Shown one piece after another: positions 1 through 11,012 of a stretch of DNA of 64,000 bases. Position numbers and translations under genes: made by a program. Under the pieces are notes generated by a model, which had not been told where the DNA came from, did no database searches, and saw only the letters and a program-made list of their open reading frames with translations. Each line of letters opens with the position of its first letter. Position 1 is the first letter of the stretch. Source of the stretch: Zygnema cylindricum (taxonomy: Eukaryota; Streptophyta; Zygnematophyceae; Zygnematales; Zygnemataceae); contig JBBHKE010001207.1 of assembly GCA_037447655.1 (NCBI GenBank), forward strand, positions 261,521 to 325,520, written 5' to 3'.

Positions 1-900
1 GAGTATTATTTGGAATTTAGAAACAGTGATCGCGATGATTACACTTCTTTTGCTGTTAGTTGTCTGAAAGGTGATGCTCAAATTTGGTATTACACTCAGA
101 GGAGGTCTAATTTGATTCATGATAATGCTGATTGGGAAGATTTTAAGACCGCGATCAAATCGCGTTTCTTGTCTGTCACTTATAAATCCAAAATGGAATA
201 AAAGTGGCTTAACTGTAAGCAAACTGGATCTGTGAAAAAATGTATTGTGGAATTTGACTCATCTAGCATTCATGTCATAGGTTTGATTGATGAAATCGCT
301 AAGTTGCATTTCTTGAACTATATGAATCATATACTAAAATCAGAGCTGAAACATCAAAAAATTATTAATTTGAATAAATTACAAGATAAGTCATTGGAAT
401 AAGAGGACTTATTGGGGTATAATCGGGAAACTCGATCACTCAGGGGTAATTTGAATGAAGTATGAGAGTGGGGTGAGGAAGAATATGTGGAAGAGGGTCT
501 GAATGCGAGTTTGGTGAATAGGCAGAATATCTTCAGGGGAAAATCAGAGGGGTGGACAGAGTGTTAATGGAGGAAATAAATTTCAGAATAGAGGGGGCTA
601 CATTAAGAGTCCTAAACTGAGCATTAATGCTCAAAAACCTAATTTTACCATTCCCACATACACTATTTGTCAAAAAAGAGGTCATAGGGCATCTAAGTGT
701 GCACAACTGAAGAAAATTAACTGATATAACTGTGGAGAGGAGGGACGTTTTAGCAGAGAATGCACCAAACCAAAAAAGAAAATCATTTGCTTTAAATGCC
801 GAGGTCCAGATCATTACTCTAAGGACTATAGAGATAAGGGATCTCTTAAAACAGTTGATGTCAATGAAGGTCTTCAGGAAGTTATTGCATTATACCTAGC
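1..900 (+). pseudogene. gag remnant with decayed zinc knuckles
   Basis: Positions 10-201 read as a retrotransposon gag core, with the signature spacing of aromatic and charged residues around DAQIWYYT and WEDFKTAI. After the stop at 199-201 the homology continues in broken frames. At about 655-830 there are two to three CCHC zinc-knuckle traces: one starting near 664 (ICQKRGHRASKC), one at 721-762 whose first Cys codon has become TGA and whose His is replaced by Arg, and one at about 790-830 that has lost its last Cys. In the family, gag packages the RNA; here it is a non-functional relic. Confidence 0.8.
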
Positions 901-954
901 TGAACAAGAAGCCCAGGGGGTGGGAAACGGAAAAGACTAGCTCAAAATCCTCAT

Positions 955-1581
955 TTGAGTAGACTAGATCCAAAGGTTAAAGAGTTAACTCCGGAGGGCA
1001 AGCTAATGATTAGAAAGGCTAGGATAGCTGAAATTATTATGATGCTAACTACACTCCATAGTTTGAACAATCCTTCTGATGAAACTCTTAACAAAAGACC
1101 TATGTTAAGACAGTTAAGTAACGATGACACTATATACAGTTTGATCAGATTTGAGTCTTTAGTGGAGGGAAAACCATTGAGAGTTAGGGTAGATTCAAGT
1201 GCTACACATAATTTTATTTCACATAAGTTTGTTCAGGAAAATAAAATTCCTAGAGTCATAAGGAAAAAACCTTTACATGTTCAGGTGGCAAATGGTAATA
1301 AGTCCACATTAGATTTACAAACTGACACAATTGAAGTTGATATCTAGGGTCATAAAATGAAAGTTGTGTGTGAAATAATGAATTTGGGTAGTGAGGAGCT
1401 AATACTGGGAAAGCCTTGGTTAACTGAACATAACCCTCAAATTAATTGGGAAACTAACACCTTGAGAGTGAAGTTTGAAAACGGTTGGAAGGTTTTGCAA
1501 GCATTACTTTCGAACAGGTTGCATAGGAATCATATAAATAACATAACCAAGTTGGGAGTGGAAGGTTTGATTTCCCCTTAA
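955..1581 (+). pseudogene. retropepsin-like aspartic protease remnant
   Basis: The stretch at about 1190-1230 reads VDSSATHNFIS, matching the gypsy protease active site D-S/T-G-A-T-H-N-F-I except that the catalytic-loop Gly is Ser. An in-frame TAG at 1345-1347 splits the domain. The second half, from 1357, keeps the family signature ILGKPWLTEHNPQINW. In life this domain would cut the Gag-Pol polyprotein. The Gly to Ser change and the stop both argue it is dead. Confidence 0.82.
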
Positions 1582-1739
1582 CAATTTAAAAAACATTTAA
1601 ATGATAAAACAAATCATGCTTTCTTATTGTTATAAACTGAGGTAGTTACTAATGAAGGGGGGGGAGAAAACACTAACATAGATGTCATTTCTAAATCAGA
1701 CACCACTAAAACTCTTGAAAAACAAAAATCTTATTTTGT

Positions 1740-3150
1740 AACTAACATTAATACATGTGATAATATTATTAAAGATTTGATTTCTGAATTTAGAGATGTT
1801 TTCCCAAGTGACTTACCCTCAGGGAGGCCACCTACCCGAGATGTGGGACATGTTATTAACCTTGAACCTGGATATAATCATTCGCCACAAGAATTTATAA
1901 GCGTAACTTCTTTGAGCAAGAGGAGTTAAAGAAACAGATCAAGAAGCTTTTGGAGAAGGGACATATTCAGCCTAGCAAATCACCGTACAGAAAACCAGTT
2001 CTCTTTTTCAAAAGAAGGACGGAACGTTGAGGATGTGTGTCGACTATCGTAGTCTGAACAAGATTACTGGGAAGGATAAGTATCCGTTACCTTTAATTTC
2101 TGATTTGATAGATCGTTTGAAAGGTGCTAAATTATTTTCTTTGATTGATCTGTATAGTGGCTTTCATCAGGTGCCAATTAGAACTGAAGATGTTGATAAA
2201 ACTGCTTTTAGATTTAAAGTCGGTCATTTTGAATGGATAGTGATGCCATTTGGTTTGACGAATGCACCACCTACTTATCAAAGATTAATGAACCAAACAT
2301 TTTCAGATTATATGGATGAGCTTGTTCAGGTATTTATAGATGATGTTTTAATTTACAGCCAATTTAAAGAACAACATGTAATTCATCTAAGGAAAGTGTT
2401 CGAAAGGTTAAGGGAAAAAAAGTTATATGGAAAATTGTCAAAATCTAGCCTTTTTAAAATTGAACAATTATTTTTGGGACATATAGTTAGTGGGGAAGGT
2501 GTTAAAACAGATCCATCCAAAATTACTGCAATACAAAATTGGAAGCAACCCACTAATGTTACAGAAGTTAGAACATTTTGAGATTGGCCACTTACAGGAA
2601 ATTTATCAAGAACTTCAGTATGATCGCCGCATATTGACGGATTTACTTCGGGGGAAAGAGACGTTTGTGTGGGGAGCCGATAAAAAGAGAGCTTTTCGAG
2701 AAACTAAAAGGGAAGTTCACCTCTACCCCTACACTGGTGTATCTTGATCTTGTTGGGGAATTTGAAATTATGATCACTATTGATGACTACCGATGCATCT
2801 GATAAAGGTTTACGTGCAGTCATAAGTCAAAAAGTCGGCAAACATTTTATCCTATTGCTTTTGAGTCCAGAAAATTTAATGATGGTGAAAAGAACTATCC
2901 AGCACAAGAAAAATAATTACTTGCAATTGTTCATGCATTGGTGAAATGACATTGTTATTTGCACAATAACGAATTTACCGTTAACTGTGAGAATAACGCA
3001 CTCTCCTATCTACAAAGATTAAGTGATGCACAGATTTTGACAGGCAGACATGTTAGGTGGGTGCAGAAATTAGTATATTTCAAATTTAATGTCAAACATA
3101 TTCATGGAAAGACAAATATAGTCGCATATCCTTTAAGTAGATGGTTTGAA
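1740..3150 (+). pseudogene. reverse transcriptase and RNase H remnant
   Basis: The best-preserved block is 2027-2581 and carries the RT motifs in order: CVDYRSLNKIT, LFSLIDLYSGFHQ, MPFGLTNAPPTYQRLMN, and the catalytic box FIDDVLIYS at about 2333. Upstream (1740-2026) the N-terminal part (DVFPSDLPSGRPPTRD) is in broken frames. RNase H follows from about 2785 (DATDKGLRAVISQ, then IAFESRKFNDGEKNYPAQE) with stops at 2911 and 2947. From 2959 the tail of RNase H is open again (NEFTVNCENNALSYL, VKHIHGKTNIVA). The two catalytic Asp of the RT box are still present, but the frame is interrupted. Confidence 0.9.
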
Positions 3151-4644
3151 ATAAGTGTGATAGTTCGAGATGAATTGTTTTTAGATGTTGTTAGAAATGG
3201 TTATGATAAAGATCCTTATTTTGCTGTGATTCGCAAGAATATTTCAGGAGGGGATTCTGACCCATTGAATGAGAGGCATGTCAAAAACTTTAGAATAAAA
3301 GATGGTTTACTGTATTTGCGAACATGGGATAGATTATGCATTCCTGAAATGGGAGACTTAAGAAAACAACTTTTACAGAAAGCCCATGAGCATTTAAGAC
3401 ATCTAGGTCGAGATAAAACTCTTAGTCGGTTGCACAATATATTGTTTTGGCCTGTGATGGCAAAGGAGGTGCCGAAACACGTGGAAAGTTGTGTCCCTTG
3501 TCAACAGAGTAAACCTAGTAACGAGAAACCTAGAGGTCAATTAAAAACTTAAGATATCCCCGAAATACCATGGGAATCTATCAATATGGATTTTATTGTC
3601 TGGTTACCAGTTACATCTAGAAGAAATGACAGTGTCATGGTCATAGTCGATAGATTCAGTAAAATGACAATCTTTATCCCTTGCAAAACTACTCATTCAG
3701 TTGTAGATATTGGAAAGTTATATTTTGACGACGTGGTCAGACATCATGGAGTTCCCTTGTCTATAGTCAATGAAAGCGATTCTAAATTTACGTCTGCATT
3801 TTCGAAAAAATTGCAGCAAAATTTAGGCACTGAATTAAAAATGAGTACCTCTTATCATCCTCAGACAGAAGGACAGACAGAAAGGATGAACCGTACACTA
3901 GAAGAAATGCTTAGGACTGTTTGCAGTGGAGTTCAGAACACATGGGAATCTAAACTGCCATTAATAAAATTTGCATACAATTCATGTAAACATGCTAGTA
4001 CAAGATTCTCAGCGTTTGAAGTTGCATACGGATAACAACCGAGAGAAGCATTAGACTTAATAACAGGGGTCACTCAAGAGAATAGTGGTTCTGGACCGGA
4101 ATTTTTGGAATACATTCAAACAGTTTGGAAAGCAGTCCGGGATGCATTAGTGGAGGCACAAAGAAGGTAAGAACTAAATGCTAACCGCAAACGGGGTGAT
4201 TCGATGGTAAGCACAGGTGACAAGGTTTGGCTTTCAACACCTCATTACAGATGCAAGATCGAGGGACAAGCGAATCCTACGGGGAAATTTGCTCCTAAAT
4301 ATATCGGACCATTTACTGTAATCGAGATGATATCGTCAATTGTTGCCGAATTGGAATTTCCGCCTTCAACAAAAATTCATCCAGTGATACACATCAACCA
4401 GTTAAAACCAGCCAATCTTTGACCAACTGAAGGAAAATTGGAATTCGATCCCTCAATAATTATAGAACTTGAGGTTCACAGATGGGTAATAGATTGGGTT
4501 GGTCAACGGTTTAAGGTTGGCAATACTATATTATGGCAAGTGCATTATCTAGGAAGGCCAGAAGATGAGTTAACTTTAGAAGATAAAAATTCTGAGTTTT
4601 TACAAAAGTATTGGAGGGATAATAATATAGAAGTCCCGTCTTGA
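3150..4644 (+). pseudogene. integrase with chromodomain-like tail, remnant
   Basis: A zinc-binding HHCC region lies at about 3385-3515 (HEHLRHLGRDKT, then CVPCQQSKP). After a TAA at 3550 the catalytic core runs 3586-4035: first Asp in NMDFIVWLP, second site altered from the usual S-D to N-E (IVNESDSKFTS), and the Glu in GQTERMNRTLEEML. A TAA ends this block at 4033. A further open stretch, 4204-4422, has the usual GDKVWLS...HPVIHINQLKP. 4438-4644 resembles a chromodomain (WQVHYLGRPEDELTLED, then FLQKYW), which in chromoviruses targets integration to particular chromatin. The changed second acidic residue suggests a dead enzyme. Confidence 0.88.
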
Positions 4645-4693
4645 GAATAAAATATGTTTTAACTAAGGTCAGTTAAATATAAGGAGTGGATGA

Positions 4694-5667
4694 TGTAACG
4701 CTAATAATGGATCGAACTTGTTCCTAAATAGGTATTTAAGTATTTCGAAAATAGAGTTTTTGAATTTGATAGACGTCCGCGAAAGAATCGCACGATTTGG
4801 AGTTGTATTTTAAAAGATATAGTGATTAGTGTATTAAGGCGATAGCGCGAGGTCAAAAAAACGATTGGGTGTTCATTGTTACGGGTTAAGGGTCAAATTA
4901 TCCACGGAATTTAAGGCGTACGTTTATAAAGTACTAAACGAAATCAATATTTTGTTTGATACTCACGATGGTTGTTTCGTACAATTTTTAGTACGAAACG
5001 TCACTTTCAATTTATGGAATTTCGTAGGAAGTTTCGCGTGCGAAATTTGCGACGCACGTTCGTGCGAAGTCGCATTTTGTTTGGCACGCACTTTTGCACG
5101 TAAATGTTACGTAGTGAAACGTAACGTTTGATTGGTTAGAAATGCTACGTAGTTAGTAAGAGATTTCACACGTTTTTGCACTGGTCAGTTTGAGTCATTG
5201 TTGATCAATGATTGGCCCAGGTAAAACCTGTTCAACGGAGCGTTGACTCTGGCTTGGCGAGTCCAGGGCGATGATGGATAAATAGTGAAGTCTAAGAGTA
5301 GAGCAAACATATTTTCCATTGGAAAAGTTTATGGAAATTGTGACTGATCTTGGTCCTGAGCGATTAAAACCAAATTGGAGCATTCGCATTTTGGAACTGA
5401 AATCTCTTACAAACTAAGTAGTGTTTTAGTAGTTAAGAGATAGAATATTTAAGAGTGGAGAGTAGTGGAAAATACTTTAATAAGAAGGGTTGAGTCACGA
5501 GGGCAAGAGACCGAGCTAATGTTATGTAGACAAAAGCTTCTTTTAATTTAAAGTTTATCCTTATGTGAGTGCTTTCCAATGTGGATGTGTATTTCCAATG
5601 TGTGGAATGTGTGGTTAAAATTGATTGAAGTAATGGGATTTTCTGAGAGGTAGGAGATCCTATTACA
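4694..5667 (+). repeat. 3' LTR of the gypsy element (974 bp)
   Basis: It starts TGTAAC after a purine-rich tract and ends ATTACA, a TG...CA type LTR. The limits come from comparison with the solo LTR at 41984-42951, which has the same ends in the opposite orientation and clean target duplications. The next five bases, 5668-5672, are CTTTG and are taken as the 3' target duplication. Much of the interior is rich in CGTACG/GTACGAAA-type words. No TATA box was assigned. Confidence 0.85.
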
Positions 5668-6161
5668 CTTTGCCTTTGCGTCTCCTATCCGGTCGACGTG
5701 AAATGGCATCAGAATTTCGAGACCCCAGCAAAAAAAAAAATCCGTACTAAACGAAAACGGACAAAACCAAACAAATTGTGTATTTTTCTTCGTCGTATTG
5801 AACACAAACGGACAAAACATGGCGAATTATGTAATTGTCTTTGTCCTTAGAAATCATATGAAATTTTTCGATAATTACGGCACGTGCGATTATATGTTCC
5901 ATTTTGATTATCGAAAATACCTAGTTTTAAAACACATCGCGCATGTGTTTTAAACATAAGGTTGAAGATGACATTTTTTGTCGTGGAAGTGGTTCGAAAA
6001 ACACAAGACGTCAAAATTTGGTACATCTTAAGTTCAATGATGACGCAAATTGTACTCTACAAATTTGCAATTCCTTCGTACGGTTGCAACATAAGCATTA
6101 CGACGCTAAGTTTTACAAGAAAACGACACAAAAAAACCCTTATGCACATGGGGACATACCC
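5668..6161 (+). mobile_element. D1: right half of a D-family (PIF/Harbinger-like) MITE
   Basis: It matches the right parts of D2-D5 and ends in CATACCC followed by TAA (6162-6164), the family's 3-bp target site. Its left half was cut off by the gypsy insertion. It keeps the internal palindrome near 5928-5954 (AAAACACAT...ATGTGTTTT). Small open frames in it are non-conserved and I do not call genes. Confidence 0.75.
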
Positions 6162-6164
6162 TAA

Positions 6165-7027
6165 GTTTGAATTTGAATTGCGCATGAGACTGCATCAGAA
6201 CTGGCCGTTGGATCTTCTGGTAGGTAAGGCGTTGACACTTTCTCAACTGTGGCTATCGTTGTTAGAGTTAATAACACTTCGTCATCTTGATGGCCGCTAG
6301 CCCATACGGAAATAGGATACGGGATTTCACTGGAATTCCACATTGGCGCCAAGGCTTGAAGATGGTGCCTAAGGGGACGGTACCCAAAGGTTGACCACAC
6401 CGTCGGCCTTAAGACAACGTGGCAGGATGGGATAAAATACAGTGGGCGCATGAGAGAAGCCCAAGAGTTACAAGTTTTCCGTAACTTAGGAACAGAACCG
6501 CGTGATCAAATGACGCCTTCCCAAGGGTTTCTTATACATATTGTCTGAACGATGGATTTTTTTCTAGGTGCAAATATTTTTTTGTTGGTAACAATTTAAG
6601 CAACAAAAGGAAGATCGAAGCTATTGTTTTTCTTGGCTTTTGTTTGTTACTTAGGAAGTTCATCTAAGGTGGTTGTAACTTGGTTCAACCATTTGCGTAC
6701 CTAACCAGGCCAAGTGCTAAGCGAGAATGGACTGCAACTTTTTTGGAGTTTGGAGCTTGATTGGGGCTGTACCATTTGGTTTGTAAGTCTATCAAAAGCT
6801 TACAAGATTGTAATGGACGCCTTGAGATATAGGTTGGGTTTAGTGTTCTTTCAAAAAAGGTTGACCTATTGTCTTTGAGGTGAGACTTATGAAGTTAAGT
6901 GAGCATAACTATTTTGTTATTACCAAGAAACTAATCTATCTGTTAGCCTCAAATTATATAACGCTTTTACTTAAAAGGGTGATAGTTAACAACCACGATC
7001 ACAACACCTTCATTCCCTCAGACGAAC
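6165..7027. other. unassigned stretch
   Basis: No gene, terminal repeat or recognised element was seen here. In the rearrangement model below it is the original right flank of D1. Confidence 0.5.
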
Positions 7028-7142
7028 ACTACAACCCCAAATCGTGGGATTCTTTCGCGGACGTCTATCAAATTCAAAACTCTATTTTCGTAATACTTAA
7101 ATACCCATTTACGAACAAGTTCGATCCACTATTATTGTTACA
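7028..7142 (-). repeat. fragment of gypsy LTR, inverted
   Basis: Read on the minus strand this is the first ~115 bp of the LTR family (TGTAAC, then GGATCGAACTTGTTC), clearly alignable to 4694 onward and to the solo LTR. It ends exactly at GTTACA (7142) and is followed by CAAAG, the complement of the CTTTG that follows the 3' LTR at 5668. Confidence 0.75.
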
Positions 7143-8205
7143 CAAAGCGCATCTTTTTCATCCGTGAAACTGCACAGGTTGGAATGTGGTACGTCTACAA
7201 TGTCATGGCAAGACATGCGGCGTCACAAGCAGTTCTAAAAAATAACGTGCGACAACACAAATTGTAGACGTTGACAACCGTCACAGGTATATTCAACATA
7301 TACAATCGTCACAAACGTAAGTTATGATTACGTTCTTAGGGTATGTCCCTATGTACTTGTAACTTAGCGAACTTACTTTGTATTTTAGCGCGGATCCGCC
7401 AGACCCGTTTTCAAGAGTCTACATGTGAAAGAACGTAATCCTAACTTACGTTTGTAACGATTGTATACGTCGACAATACTTGTGACGGTTGTCAACGCCT
7501 ACGATCTGTGTCATTGCACTTTATTTTGTGGAACTGCTAGTGACGTCGCATACCTTACCGTGACATTGTAAACCTCCCGCCTTCTAGTCTGTGCAGTTTC
7601 ACGGTTGAAAATGATGCGCTTTGCCTTCGCGTCGTCTGTCTGCTCGACGTAAAATGGCATCATAATTTCGAGACCCCTAGAAAAAAAAATCGTACTAAAG
7701 GGAAACAGACAAAATCAAACAAATTGTGTACTTCTCTTTGTCGTATTGAACGCAAACGGACAAAACATAGTGAATTCTGTACTTTTTTTTGTCCTTGGAA
7801 ATCGTATGAAAATTTTCAAAAATTACGGCACGTGCGAATATATGTTCTTATTTGTTTATAGAAAATCCCTAGTTTTAAAACACATCGCGCATGTGTTTTA
7901 AAGGTAAGGTTGAAGATGACGTTTTCTGTTGTCGAAGTGGGTTGAAAAACACAATATGACAAATTTTCGTACATCATAAGTTCGAGGATGACGCAAATTC
8001 TACTCTACAAATTTGCGATTCCTTCGTACGGTTGGAACTTAAGCAGTACGGCGCTACGTTTTATAAGAAAACGATAGAAAAAAACCCTTACTTATGCACA
8101 TGGGGACATACCCTTACACACAAAGACACTTGAAAATCGGGTCTGGCGGATCCGCGCTAAAATACAAAGTAATTTCGCTAAGTTCAAGTACATGGGGACA
8201 TATCC
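7143..8205 (-). mobile_element. inverted left half of a D-family MITE, split by D2
   Basis: 7143-7338 and 8117-8205 join to give the left half of a D element in reverse orientation, interrupted by D2. It ends at 8205 next to TTA (8206-8208), the complement of the TAA that follows D1. Its inner edge, CAAAG, abuts the LTR fragment. It looks like the missing half of D1. Confidence 0.7.
7339..8113 (+). mobile_element. D2: complete D-family MITE (775 bp)
   Basis: It starts GGGTATGTCCC and ends GGGGACATACCC, flanked by TTA on both sides (7336-7338 and 8114-8116). D3 and D4 have nearly the same length (776 bp). It contains the D-family internal palindrome near 7875-7905. The TNA target site and GGG-start TIR fit the PIF/Harbinger superfamily. 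No transposase is encoded. Confidence 0.8.
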
Positions 8206-8295
8206 TTAGATTCCGCAACTTGGACGTGCAACTGACAATTAAACTGAACTGTTGCTAAACGTAACCTATACTAACCGTATGGAGGTATAGTACTG
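8206..8295 (+). repeat. ~90-bp direct repeat, copy 1 (copy 2 at 10915-11012)
   Basis: It begins TTAGATTCCGCAAC and shares GTGCAACTGACAATTAA and ATACTAACCGTATGG with copy 2, with several substitutions. The two copies bracket the whole A/B element cluster. Confidence 0.7.
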
Positions 8296-8800
8296 TACAC
8301 CGCGAATCGTAATTAGAGTAATGACAAAATTAGAGTACAAAAACTAAAAAAAAATATAGATTAATAAACGGTAATTTATGTGATAGAGCTGTTTCAACTA
8401 TAAATTTTACTCTAATTTATTCAAGTACTCTAATTTGGCACGCTAATATCCTCTACTGTAAATAAGGTATTCGTACAGAATTTGGCAAAGCGTACAGTTT
8501 ATCGTTAATATTACGTTTGCAATACGCGGTTTGTTAAGACGCATTTACATGACAACAACATGTATTACATTATTATTTGTATTTTTTTACTTAATAAAGT
8601 TCAATTTTGCACGGTATGAGGTCGTTTGTACTCCACATTTTTTTGAAAAGAACCTATACTAGAATTAAAAACGTTAATTAAACTTTACCTTAAATAGAAT
8701 AATGAAAAAAATAGAATCATTTACTCTATTTCATGTGATAGAGTCGAAATTTCGAGCGACCGAATTAGAGTAATTTACTATAATTATGATTCGCGGTGTA
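8296..8800 (+). mobile_element. A1: A-family MITE (505 bp)
   Basis: The ends are TACACCGCGAATCGTAATTAG and its imperfect complement ending GATTCGCGGTGTA. The interior is AT-rich with repeated TTAGAGTA words. There is no coding capacity. Its interior is found again in opposite orientation in A2. Confidence 0.85.
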
Positions 8801-9024
8801 GAGAACATTGCAAGACATGTGTTGTAGAGTCGTCTTCGTCATGCTACAAGTAGTGTTCCTTACATGTTTTCCTTGGTGTGGTGAACCATGTGAACCCTGT
8901 GAACCCTCATTTCACCGTGCGAAATGCGCCGTAAGCTTCACAACTACAAAATACCTACCGGAATCTTGCGACTTTTCGGCCACGCGGGGTGCCGAAGACG
9001 TCCGCGACCGCTTATATAGTACAT
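8801..9024. other. spacer between the inverted A1 and A2 copies
   Basis: About 224 bp of unrelated sequence separates two A elements in opposite orientation. The short open frame here is not convincing as a gene. Confidence 0.5.
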
Positions 9025-9432
9025 TACACCGCGAATCGTAATTAGAGTAAATTACTCTAATTCGGTCGCTCGAAATTTCGACTCTATCACATGAAATAGA
9101 GTAAATGATTCTAAATTTTCATTATTCTATTTAAGGTAGAGTTTAATTAGCGTTTTTAATTCTAATATATGTTTCTTTTAAATAGTGTGGAGTACGGATG
9201 ACCTCCGACCGTGCAAAATTGTACTTTATTAAGTAAAAAAGTACAAATAATGATTTAATTCAAGCCGTTATCATGTAACTGCGTTTTAACAAATCGCGTA
9301 GTGTAAACGTCATAGTGACGATAAACTGTACGTTTTGCCAAGTTCTATACGAATACCTTATTTACAGTAGAGGATATTAGCGTACCAAATTAGAGTACTT
9401 AAATAAATTAGAGTAAACTTCATAGTTGAAAC
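9025..9432 (-). mobile_element. A2: A-family MITE, truncated by B1
   Basis: It starts TACACCGCGAATCGTAATTAG and follows the A1 interior in reverse for about 400 bp, then stops where B1 begins. The other end is not found after B1. Confidence 0.75.
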
Positions 9433-9846
9433 TAGTGTTGGGTATCGAGGACCTATTGCCGATATTCGATATATATCGAATTTTAGGTATCCGATAATCG
9501 ATATATCGAATCCATGTACCTAGAAGCTAAATATCCCGATATTTATGCGATTTTTTTCTTTTCTTCCCGATTTTTTTTCTCAACCCCCCCCCCCCCCCCG
9601 TGGCGCGCTCTCAGTGGGGGTGGGGGGTGGGGGGACGGGGTTCCGTACGATTTTCCTTATGATTTCCGTACTGTTTTTTCATACGATTTCTGTACTTCAG
9701 CTGTACGGACACCCATTTTTTGCGATATATATCGTGATAATTTATGTTGGCCCCGGTACGATATATCGAGGAGTCTGCTCGATCGATATTCGATATATCG
9801 AATATCGAAATTATTGCGATATAAATTTACCCGATACCCAACACTA
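9433..9846. mobile_element. B1: B-family MITE (414 bp)
   Basis: The ends are TAGTGTTGGGTATCGA and its near complement ending CCGATACCCAACACTA. The interior is dominated by CGATATATCG-type palindromic words. It matches B3, whose 8-bp target duplication identifies the family as hAT-like. B1 itself has no matching flanks, so its surroundings were rearranged after insertion. It holds a poly-C tract (9584-9599) followed by a G-rich stretch. Confidence 0.8.
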
Positions 9847-10388
9847 CATCACGAATCGTTATTAGTGTCAAAGTTTAAATAGTGTTTAAGAAAATTTACC
9901 GTACTTGATGCTAATTAAGAATTTGAAAGTTTTCAAAAAAAAGGTGTATTCTAATTTCGGCGTTAATGCTAATTTGGGAACAACAAAAATGGAATATTCG
10001 CCGTACGATTATATACATTAATATATGTAGCCGTACAAAATATTAGAAATCGTACGCCGTCGCGAATTTAAAATATCCGTACATGCCATACTACTTTACG
10101 TGTCAGACTAATCCTGTTTTTTTGAGCGCACGTTCCTATGCGTGCGCGTCTGATTTAATTCATTTTTTGTAAATTTTCACTTGAAAAGGTACATATATGA
10201 ACGGTCTGACATCGACCGTACACCACACTATTTAGATTTTATTGTACTTTCGGGCTTTACGCTATTCTGTACGGAACCTTAATTAACGTCAAGGAAAAAT
10301 TTAAGTCATGTATCCTATTTGAAAAAAAAAATCAAAATTTTAAGAACCCAAATTAGAGATATTGACACTAATAACGATTCGCGGTGTA
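9845..10388 (+). mobile_element. A3: A-family MITE (544 bp)
   Basis: The left end is TACATCACGAATCGTTATTAG; the right end is the complement ending CGATTCGCGGTGTA. The interior differs from A1/A2 except for short terminal parts. Its right edge is followed by CTG and then the next A element. Confidence 0.8.
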
Positions 10389-10391
10389 CTG

Positions 10392-10612
10392 TACACCGCC
10401 AATCGCTATTAGCGTTGTGTACGCTAATCCCGTCCCGCTTTTTTTTGTTCTTATTCTCAAATAGAATTATCCACACTATTTAAAAAAAGCCCTAATTCCT
10501 AATTAGAGTAATCGATTTCTTCCAAAATTTCCAAATTCCCAATTAGCGTACACCACGCTAAATAATAGTATGCGCTAATCAAGCCTACACGCTAATAGCG
10601 ATTGGCGGTGTA
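10392..10612 (+). mobile_element. A4: A-family MITE (221 bp), near-identical to A11
   Basis: The ends are TACACCGCCAATCGCTATTAG and its exact complement. The same 221-bp length and almost the same sequence recur at 38661-38881. Both edges touch the trinucleotide CTG, which separates it from neighbouring A ends. Confidence 0.9.
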
Positions 10613-10615
10613 CTG

Positions 10616-10803
10616 TACACCGTCGATCGTATTTAGCGTGTATGTTTTTTTCGCCACTGAAAACTTCGTACGTCCGTACAAGAGTGTCCACAGCACACAC
10701 CCATACAGTATGCCTACTCTACGCGAGTTTAGTGCCAAGTTTTGTGCACCTACCAAAGGCCTACCATAAAAACGCCTACTTTTGAACTATGTTTTGAACT
10801 ATG
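10616..10803. mobile_element. A-family left end fused to the right part of a C-family MITE
   Basis: 10616 onward starts TACACCGTCGATCG, an A-type end without a partner. From about 10690 it matches the right end of C1 and C6 (CATACAGTATGCCTAC...GCCTAC, TTTTGAACTATG at 10791). A second GAACTATG follows at 10796-10803. Confidence 0.6.
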
Positions 10804-10914
10804 GTTATTAACTATAACAACGATAGCCACGGTTGTGAAAGTGCCAACGGCTAACCTGTCAGAAGATCTGACGGTCAGATCTGACGCGGCCTTATTCGTA
10901 ATTCAAATTCAAAC

Positions 10915-11012
10915 TTAGATTCCGCAACCTTTGAACGTGCAACTGACAATTAAGCCGAGGTGATGCCAGACGTAACCCATACTAACCGTATGGCGATATA
11001 ATACGGTACAGT
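10915..11012 (+). repeat. ~95-bp direct repeat, copy 2
   Basis: It is the partner of 8206-8295, with the same word order and a few small indels. It is followed by short TACAGTACATTACAG-like repeats (11010-11040). Confidence 0.7.

Larger units (their letters stand above)
1..5667 (+). mobile_element. Ty3/gypsy LTR retrotransposon, chromovirus-like, 5' end outside window, degenerate
   Basis: Domains run in the order gag, zinc knuckles, aspartic protease, reverse transcriptase, RNase H, integrase, chromodomain-like tail, 3' LTR. Protease-RT-RNaseH-integrase order is that of Ty3/gypsy, and the chromodomain-like tail points to a chromovirus. The reading frame is broken by many stop codons and frameshifts (for example TAA at 199, TGA at 721, TAG at 1345, TGA at 2579, TAA at 3550 and 4033), so it cannot make a working polyprotein. 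The 5' LTR and primer-binding site lie left of the window. A purine tract near 4681-4693 directly precedes the 3' LTR, as expected for second-strand priming. The element sits inside a D-family MITE: the base after the LTR resumes D sequence. Confidence 0.93.

Noticed and set aside
5943-6300. Small open frames recurring in D elements as possible MITE-encoded proteins
   Set aside because: Frames differ between copies and are interrupted; the similarity is at DNA level only.
9433-9846. Search for B1 target duplication
   Set aside because: The 8-bp flanks (GTTGAAAC and CATCACGA) do not match; B1 is accepted only through similarity to B3.
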